Assembly: GCA_030141605.1 (NCBI GenBank)
Contig: JAQGDQ010000394.1
Location: 1-62,000, forward strand
Source: Tubiluchus corallicola
Taxonomy: Eukaryota > Priapulida > Priapulimorpha > Priapulimorphida > Tubiluchidae
Direction: 5' to 3'
DNA length: 62,000 nucleotides
A program made the translations under genes and the position numbers. Every line of letters begins with the position of its first letter. Position 1 is the stretch's first letter. Positions 54,301 through 62,000 of this stretch are shown here, one piece after another. The notes under the pieces were generated by a model, which had not been told where the DNA came from, made no database searches, and saw only the letters and a program-made list of their open reading frames with translations.

Positions 54301-54619
54301 CGTCAACAATTACGCAGCTGCGCCCTCTTCAGGGCAAAGAACAAAAATCTATGATCCCGAAAATGTGATGGGCCAGTATGCCAATAAAGAACTCGATATT
54401 ATAGACAGAAAACAGATCATACCGGGCTTACTCACTGAACACTCTGCTGAAATTGAAGCCAGACTGCGCCAGCGGCAACATGGTTCTGATAAAGTTGACG
54501 AATATCACAATTTAATGACTCAGAAACAGCGACAACAACAGCAGCAGCTGTCATCATGGTTACAATTTCAAAAGCATGAGCGGCAACGTCAACACGAATT
54601 ACGCTTACATAAAAATTAA
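51305..54619 (+). CDS. Short secreted collagen P4, mosaic and possibly decaying
   Basis: Best model: exons 51305-51395, 53060-53476 and 54231-54619, all phase 1, giving 298 residues. Exon 1 (signal peptide, [18 protein letters not shown]) and exon 3 are P3-like; exon 2 starts [14 protein letters not shown] like P1 for its first two thirds and ends P3-like ([20 protein letters not shown]). The helix has about 43 triplets with two lost glycines compared with P1/P3: FSERDG for FSGRDG and NDCYPG for NDGYPG. GPC also replaces GPR at the start. In exon 3, DPENVMGQ replaces DPEDVLRQ, a motif kept in the other three. Two broken P3-like collagen half-exons lie in intron 1. The frame is intact, so it may be expressed, but constraint looks relaxed. 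Confidence 0.72.
51818..52092 (+). pseudogene. Broken P3-like collagen exon 2 (first remnant)
   Basis: Has the acceptor ATTTTAG and starts DRPPGPLGP. Compared with P3 it lacks the RGRRGRRG region, and in the stretch GGCCCCTGGGCCC it is two bases short of the P3 version, which shifts the frame. Gly-X-Y continues in another frame ([17 protein letters not shown]) until about 52085, where it joins a second copy of the intron end. Not usable as an exon. Confidence 0.88.
52126..52235 (+). pseudogene. Broken P3-like collagen exon 2 (second remnant)
   Basis: A further acceptor (TTAATTTTAG) and [10 protein letters not shown] start, followed by about 100 bases of collagen sequence. It breaks off after GSPRPP directly into the 54-bp tandem repeat. 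It is a tandem copy of the 5' half of the same exon, with no donor. Confidence 0.85.
52235..52560. repeat. 54-bp tandem repeat in P4 intron 1, six units
   Basis: Unit CTGGTTTCCTAAGACTACAT, CAGTTCACGTTGACATTAAT, GATGYGTTACCCAT. The homologous place in P1 intron 1 (28377-28430) has one unit only, so the array expanded in the P4 copy. The 18-residue repeats in the open frames here ([10 protein letters not shown]) come from it. Confidence 0.93.
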
Positions 54620-57600
54620 TAGTTCTTTTTCATTGAATTTTCGGTACCTGAAATAGGTTTCAGAAAAATCGCCTTGAGAAATTATATTACTTTATGTGCA
54701 TGCCGTAAAATAGGGGAAAAAAGTACATGTTAAACTATGTCCTAAAAGACTTTCCATGTAAAATTATATGTAAAAGTTCTTAGCATTTCGCTTACCTGTT
54801 TGAAAGACTTATGCAACTACAAAAGATAATTATTAATTATGTATAATGCTTTTACCAATTGGTAAAATCTCGCTGATTCACCCTCCAGGGTGCACCACTT
54901 ACTAACCAGAAACGTATTTTTAATCTTATTGACAAGATACATCAATTTTAAATTTTACTTAGTTAGTGACCTGAGCGCTACCAATGCTCTGATTATTTTT
55001 CGAACTTTACAGAATGTTATCTAAACTTGTTTCAAATGACTTATCGCCAAAATGGCTGCATCTAACGGTCATTGCGGGAGTTCAAATTTACGTGTTTTAT
55101 ACAGCGTTATTGCCGTAGCAAGTCTGATATGCAAAAAGGCAGTATGTCGGTGGTCTAAAATTTCAAGACGATTTTTCAAGTTTTATGTAAGTTGGGGGTT
55201 TTCTTCTGCTTTAATAGTAACTACTAAAATTAAAGTATGCATGCACTGTACAGTAACAGTTGTCATGTTTTTCGATCATGTGAAAGAATGGTGCTCTGTC
55301 TCCTATTACACATGAACTGTTGGTGATAATAAACTGCTATTTTTACAAAACAATGCGCTTTTAATTATGATTAAGTTTGTGGAGTTTAACTGCAAAGCTT
55401 TTTACGGCAGTTGAAAAATTGGAAAAATTAGCAGTTTCTTGAATAGCAGTACTAATGATTTAAGGAAACAACTAAAATGAATCACGCTGTGAAAAACCTT
55501 GTGTTATGTACAAACACGAGGTTGAAAGAGGTGATCAGTTGAAAGTAGGTAGCTATTGGCACCTACATTGATTTGATAAGTAATATATTTAACAGTGCAG
55601 TGCCTGTTTATTTATATCTAGGTTGTACAAGAATTAGATTAAATGCATACATACTGTAGCCCAATAAAGCCAAGTTGTAAATATCGTAAATACTTTATTA
55701 TCTGTATTTAATCGTGAGAAACTACTAACCGATAATTGTATATTGATTTATACGTATAATGATTGTTTGTTAACTATGATTTGTTGGACTATGTTCCAAA
55801 ATAAAAGTATTCAATCAATCAAAAAAATCAATTATCAAACAATCTGCAGTTTTGCTGTTTATAGGAGCTCAGTTACAACTTTCCCTTTTGGTTGACTATC
55901 AGGCGTCATTGATAAGATGATTAAAAGTTTTTATGAATTCATGAAACTTTTTGAAAGAACGATTAAGCTATAATAATCATAATTAAAACTATTCGGCTAA
56001 ATTTAACTTAATTTATAATTTTAATTTAATTTATTGGGTTAACAATACATTTACATATGCATTACAATTATTATGCTAAACATATTTACAAAGTATTAGT
56101 GACAATACAAATTAAAGCAGGTTACATCATTGTTTGATGTACAATATACCCAGTTGAGATGCATAACAATTAAATATTACAATAAGACAACAAACATAAC
56201 AATAATCAGACGTGCAGATAATATATTACTTTTTTTAATACTGTTTTGCTCTGTTTGACTTGATTTTAAAATAATTTCTGACAATGTTACTGATTAAATG
56301 TAATACTTCGAATTATCATTTCCAAGGATAAATTTAAACTTTTCTTTATTCACGTCTGGGAAATTAGCAAATAGTCTTGAAATTTGGTCAAATAAACACT
56401 TTCGTTTCTTTTGATGCTACTTTTACAAAATAGCACAATATAGTACAATTTTACAAATTATTACAATATGTACATACACTTTGATGATCGTGTTATGTAG
56501 AATACAAGATTTCGAACTCTAAATAGTTCATTTTCACTTTGAATTTAATTTTATTTCGACGTCTTATCTGCTTCCCTGCTTGTATGATGTCTTTGGATAC
56601 AAGGCCTTACCTTGCATGATGATTTACATCATTAACTGCCTCCCTTTTCTTCAGTTGCTTGGTTTTATCCTCTCCACTTCTGCTGTTTTTTTGTTTTTTT
56701 TTGCTACATGGGCGTCCTGTGTAACCATAATTTATTTTTGTTTCGTACTGCCATAATTCGTTGCATCTGTCTAACATTCTGTCCAAAATTTCCAACGTAA
56801 TCAATACTCAATTTTTCTATACAGCTGTCAGACTAACAAGGCAAAAATTTAGTTAACAAACCGGTATTTCTTATTGTAGTTGTTGCTGGCTGTATTACTA
56901 TCTGTCACTAGACTGTCATCAAGCTACCTCTATCATTATTATGACTAATGCTGTTAACTCATTGGTGCGACATGATAGGCTTTTATTGGTCATTGTTGAA
57001 ATTTCTTGCTTGACAGACATTGTAATATTAGTAAACATACTATTAATTAAAACCATCACCTTAATTGTTCGAATTTTAATTTGCGCTAGCAAGGACTTCA
57101 TCGAGATTATGAGAAGCGTTTGCACCTCGCAGACCGGCCTCGCACCAAACGAAACGTGTCGCTGAGAACCGCTTTCTTTGCGTCACTGAGTAGGCCGCGT
57201 GGTGAACAGTAGCGAAAGACACCTCCTCTTGCAATTTTGGGTAAGGAAGGAATGGTTGTACTTTTTTGTTTCTCTGAAATAACAGTATCAAAAACTTGTA
57301 ACGAGTTTTGCCCAATTAGTAAAAATTGTCTTGTATAGCAACTGAAATGTTTGTTCTTCTTACTGACGAGCTTAAAAACTTCGTCATGTTCCTATTGGCT
57401 TCTGTCACAATAGTTAACAGTCTTGCGGTTTGAGTGTAGATACTGATCGTTGCTGATATTAACGTGGTCATGGTTGAAATTCATTAAAAAGAGCATAAAT
57501 TGCTAATCCTTATTTTTGTGCACTACTTTTAATTGGCGCATAACAATGTTAAGTTGGATCGTCTGCGTTAAATTTATCCATGTGTGAAATGAGGCTGAAA

Positions 57601-59318
57601 TGGTCAACCATTTAGGCGTTTAACCGACCCCTAACTGATGTAACGTTTAGAAAATCAGTAACCATTGCTCAGCCAAGCTTTCTACGATCTGTATTCATGA
57701 CATCTTGTACCTTTTTTGAGTTGGCGTACTTAGTTAATAAAGCCTGCTTACATAGAATTGTACTATTTACAACATTGTTTCGGTTAATCTGGTGGCAGCC
57801 TAAGAAACATGTAAACGGTAAATTGAAAAAAGTTTTCCCTTGCGTATGCTGCCGCTGCCATGTTGCACATTCATGCTGATGTGTCCTAGATTTGAACTGC
57901 ACCGCTTACTCGTGTAAGGAATGAATGAACTATTAATTTAAAAAAATCAAAATCCAAAAGAAACAGACAAATGCAAGTATAGTTAACTAAAATGTATAAC
58001 TAAAATTCCACTGGGAGATTAATTTTTGCTTGTTGAAACTCTGTTACATTAACTTCTTACGATGCAGTCGGATGTAACTACTTATCCGTCCCGCAGCAGG
58101 TGTGCATTTACAGCATATAACAGCCAAAAATTTTGCGCACATTGTGATTCCATGATGTGTGAGTAAATCATCCATATGTTTCTATATAAATTAAATTTTG
58201 TTGTTCAAAAATGTTTTCAAGCATTCGAAACGGTTCATAATTTACTCATGTATTGAAGAAATATTAAGTTGAGTTAACAGTCTCAGCCCTAGTTTGATAT
58301 CCATCTACACTTAAATAGATCTTCTGTAATTGAAATGAGCTACATTAAAAGTTCCAGTGAAGAACTAACAAAGAGTATAAAATTTGAGTTTTTATTTAGT
58401 TAAAAAAAAGAAAATAATACAAGAAATTTAAAATAACTAGATTAAAATTTAGATTTTCTTGAAAATAGTTTGACGATGAAGAAAAGAATGATAACATTGA
58501 TGTTCCGTCACTCACTTAATATACATTAGACGCCACTTACTAGACTCACTTTAGGATGGTAGTGTTTTGACGTTATTAACCGACTGATTCAATTATGCCG
58601 TCGGGTGTACTAATTACTACTGTAGAAGTAAAGTCATCACTCTCACATTGATGTGCATTGCAAAGACTTTAAGTGAATTTTAGAAACGAGTTAATGTCAA
58701 AATTCATATGTGCAATTATTTAAGAATACTAATGAATATAAGTGAATTAATTAAAAAAGTTAAAAAATAGCACAAATCTGATCATTACCACTAAAAATTA
58801 CAAAAATTCGTGCAAGGTCAGTTGCTTCATTTCTTCACCAAGAAGTTGGTTTACAAAATTCTTGAAATGATAAAAATGTTGAAAATCTGTTGCTGCTATG
58901 TAAAGATGACAAAAAGCTAGCAAAAGGTCACACACAAGTGTCTTATTTTAAGTATGTGAAGGAAAAGTATTGAGTGAATTATGCGGAGTTGTTTAAGTCA
59001 ATTACCGACAGTTTTTATATACATTTGAATAGGAGCGGTCCATAGCAGACGTTTTTGAGTCAATTAAGCGACTGATTCTATTAAACGTGAGTCTAATAAA
59101 TGGTGCCTACTGTATTTAACATAAAAATTACAAATGATACATGCATGCCTTGTAATGGCAGCCATTATGCTATAGAGACTTTTCTCATATTTTCTCAAAT
59201 GAGCCATGATGCCAAACTGCTAGGATTATTGCATGTGATGACTGTATGTCTTCCTTTTTTCATGGTCAATGTTTTTTCTTACAGATGAGGAAGGAGATTG
59301 TTGTTTGACGAAGTTACA
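54620..59318. other. Spacer between P4 and eL29
   Basis: Mostly AT-rich. 54924-55543 and 55595-58296 are absent from copy A. AATAAAAGTATTCAATCAATCA near 55800 looks like a LINE 3' end with an ATCA tail, but no coding part is seen. A patch richer in G+C at about 57080-57240 could be a promoter. TTTTTTCTTACAG before 59285 is a good acceptor, so eL29 probably has an upstream non-coding exon I cannot place. Confidence 0.4.
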
Positions 59319-60443
59319 ATGGCAAAATCCAAAAATCACACCAATCACAACCAAAGTAAGTTTCTGTTGTTTAGTAACTTCAGTAATATTTATCACTTTG
59401 CATTTTTAAATATTTTAATGTGTTAAAGACAGAAAGATTATTATATACTGCTATTTATGGTCTGTTTTTCCAAGATTCCAGGTGTCTCCTAATATTCTTT
59501 CTGAACTTTTTGATTTTTCTTTTAAATACCGGGTTTATTTACCAGTAAATGTTTTTGGGATTTTATTATTATTTATTTTTTATATTATTTTTAAACATCA
59601 AGCAGCAACTATAACTGTAAAAAGTGGGAATATCTTTTTCACAGTTTGACACAAGTTCTTCAATCTGAAATCCATCACTAGATGGCGCTGATGAGGCTGA
59701 AACTTTGATCACTTTCAATAAAATTTCTATAAAACCAGATATAAAATCTCATTTCATGTACATTATACAAGCACCTGTATTTTGTTTTTATCATATATTC
59801 ATACATGTTCATGGTTTAAAGCATAGCAAAAAACTCTGACTTTTTGCCCACTAGGATGTAATTCTTATGTACTTTTAATATATCATTTATGTAAATAGCT
59901 TTTTTTTAATTAATCTTCTCTTTCAAGAAAAACTGGATGATTGTGTAAACATAAGTTCAGAGTAAAGAATGCTCTAAATTATTGAACACTACAATAGCTT
60001 TGTCTTTTTAATTAACATCTTCTTTAATCTTTCTTAACATGTAAATTGCATTTTATCCATGTAATTCATTTTATTTTATATTTTCCTAGTTGTATCTATT
60101 TTGTGACTTAAGTTCATGTATGTTTACAACCTGAATAACACAATAAAGTGAAAAAAGAAATAAAACAGCATCGAGTTAAAAGTCAATGATCTTTACGAAT
60201 GTTTTAGGCAGTAAATAAATGTTTTTTCCAGATCGTAAACAACACAGAAATAAGATAAAAAAGCCTCGCACTCATAAACATCCGTCATTGAAAGGCGTAA
60301 GTACATAGAATTCTATTATTGTGGTCGTTCCTATTACTTTTTTCATGTACAGGGTGGATGCAAAAAGTATGCCTTTTTTAAAATACTTGTATTGGTGCAA
60401 TAAAGGTATTCGTCAATTCAGACCTCTGTAAAAAATAATTGCT

Positions 60444-60511
<68 letters not shown>

Positions 60512-61503
60512 CCTCCCTCCCTCCCTCCCTCTCCCTCTCTCTCTCTCTGCCTGTGCTAATTTAGGATGATTTACAGTTTTAGAGACAGATATATAATGTC
60601 TTAATTCGCAAGAGCTTCCCATTCTCCCTCTTTCTGCAAATATTTTGACTACCTTTTCAGAAGCTGATTTTAATTCAAAATTCAGGACAATTTTCAGGAC
60701 TTGAAGAGAGTTCATTTTAGGAATGTATGGTATGCATGGGTTTGCATAGAGTTTACTGCGACACAAAATGTCATCTGGTACAAATATCCTGCGCTACAGT
60801 GATTATAAGGAATTATAAATTATGATAAAGATTTGTAGAGATTATAAAAAAATCCTTTACTGTTAAAATGTTTGTTCGAAATGGTCTTACATATACAGTG
60901 CAGTCAATCGAGCTTCTGTAGCTTTTGTTATCTTTACAAAGCTGCTGTGGTGATGCCGTGTGATTTGATGCCATGCTTAGCCAGATTTGAAAGTTACATT
61001 CATAGAACTAGTCCATTGAGAGATCAGATTATTCAGTTAGTTCAGCAAACACCTCAGATGCAGTCAGTGTTTTTGTGAAATTTACAATTAACTCTGTACA
61101 TACTAGGTTGCTATAACAATCAAGAAGTCACATACTGAGAACACTTGAAAGGACAAGCAGTTTAATTAGAAATCCTGAACATTTGGCTTGTTCTTTGCTG
61201 CTCCTTCACATATTTTCTGATTTTAATTAATAAGTAATCAGTAATTTGAAAAATTGTGTACATATTTAGATTTTCTCTAAAACTGATTTTTATTTTCATT
61301 AATAGCTTTTGCAACTGATAACAACAAAATCGTAAAAAGTTCTATGACTAGTGCAATACCATGCATACTGTAGTGACATCTGTTGACGCGAAAGAGAATG
61401 TTTTGTAAGCTGTTGCCTTTTACTTTTTTAGGTCGATCCGAAATTTTTACGCAATATGAGGTTCGCCAAGAAGCACAATAAGAAAAATGTAACTGCAGCG
61501 TAA
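59319..61503 (+). CDS. RPL29: Ribosomal protein eL29 (RPL29), three coding exons
   Basis: Component of the cytosolic large ribosomal subunit. Exons 59319-59355, 60232-60296 and 61432-61503 join in frame to 57 residues. The start MAKSKNHTNHNQ is diagnostic of eL29. RKQHRNKIKKPR and HPSLKGVDPKFLRNMRFAKK match the conserved core, and the protein ends KKHNKKNVTAA. The length is like the short yeast form and much shorter than the vertebrate protein with its long C-terminal extension. The first coding exon has only 12 codons plus one base, which is why a simple frame search misses the gene. Intron phases are 1 and 0. A second, orphan copy of exon 2 lies at 45920-45984. Confidence 0.95.
60448..60548. 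repeat. (CT)n/(CCCT)n microsatellite in eL29 intron 2
   Basis: Pure CT, then CCCT, then CT again. The minus-strand RERERE frame is repeat-derived. Confidence 0.97.
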
Positions 61504-62000
61504 TCCATTTCTGCCTGTAGATGGAGCTGCTGGCGTGATAAACTTCCAGAGACATCTGAATTTTACCTGTAAATTTCTGTTGTTGAAAGAATGTGAAAGT
61601 TTTTAGCAATTGGTTTGTTAGTTGTTTGTTTTTGTTGTTGTTTGTTTAGTAGTGGTTCTATAGTAAAACAAGAAAAAACTGCAAACAAAATGACTTTTTC
61701 TATGAGCTACTACCAGAATTTGAAAATACAAGTTTTGACAAACACAGAAACTAGTTTTTAAGAAAAGAAGTGGGTAGGGAGTTATAAAACTAAATTTTTA
61801 ATATGTTCTAACAATTTCCTCACATTTTTATGCTAGAATATAAAAGTCCAATATATTTAGTATTTGCTATTTGACCCAATCTTTGATGCATTCTATAGTT
61901 CGAAGCAGATTTAACTATGGCGAATTGTGGATGGTTTTGATTTGCAAGCACATATTTGTTAACTATAATTAAGTAGTTTACTCATCAAGATTCATTAGTT
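61504..62000. other. 3' flank of eL29
   Basis: Probably 3' UTR and spacer; no gene or repeat recognised. Confidence 0.4.

Larger units (their letters stand above)
50490..60366. repeat. Segmental duplication, copy B (P4 and complete eL29)
   Basis: Collinear with copy A (about 42178-46055). It includes extra DNA: the P1-like patch with collagen half-exons and a 54-bp repeat in P4 intron 1, and three segments downstream of P4 that A lacks. One of these holds eL29 exon 1, which indicates loss from A and not gain by B. Confidence 0.9.

Noticed and set aside
57076-57315. Possible first exon of eL29 or another gene in a patch richer in G+C
   Set aside because: No clear donor in phase or start; kept only as a possible promoter region.

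Overview
This is 62 kb of an AT-rich (my impression, roughly one third G+C) animal genome. Coding regions are split by introns with GT..AG borders and strong GTAAGT donors. A Krüppel-like factor, a class C GPCR, fibrillar-type Gly-X-Y collagens, eL29, a Tc1 relic, a pogo/Tigger-type MITE and LINE tails all indicate a metazoan, probably a non-vertebrate with compact genes and very many simple repeats. I cannot fix the phylum from sequence alone; a tunicate, a sponge or another early-branching animal would all fit.

Layout. 1-4.8 kb: microsatellites and minisatellites, no convincing gene. 4.8-13.0 kb (+): a six-exon class C GPCR with signal peptide, Venus-flytrap domain and 7TM domain but no full cysteine-rich domain. 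13.0-20.9 kb: simple repeats, a Tc1-like transposon with an internal deletion (15.4-16.35 kb, minus) and a LINE C-terminal fragment (18.3-18.65 kb, minus). 21.0-23.8 kb (+): a two-exon KLF15-like zinc-finger factor. 27.0-54.6 kb (+): four short secreted collagens (here P1 to P4) with one three-exon plan: signal peptide, one uninterrupted Gly-X-Y exon, and one exon for a conserved non-collagenous C-terminal domain with a glutamine-rich tail. 46.9-49.2 kb (minus): a two-exon LRR protein with a C-terminal hydrophobic anchor. 59.3-61.5 kb (+): ribosomal protein eL29 in three coding exons.

The collagen cluster has expanded recently. A block from about 42.18 to 46.05 kb (P3 plus an orphan eL29 exon) is duplicated at about 50.49-60.37 kb (P4 plus the complete eL29 gene). 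P4 is a mosaic: first and last exons resemble P3, while the collagen exon and its 5' intron come from a P1-like source. It also carries two broken collagen half-exons and lost glycines. The C-terminal domain (motifs LYVWHxYE, DPxDVL, EHxxEIxAR, YHxLMxQKQ) matches no family I know and is the best candidate for something undescribed. The partners and role of these collagens are not shown by the sequence; a secreted matrix function is inferred from the signal peptide and triple-helix repeats.

All exon models come from reading splice consensus and phase by eye. None has been checked against transcripts.
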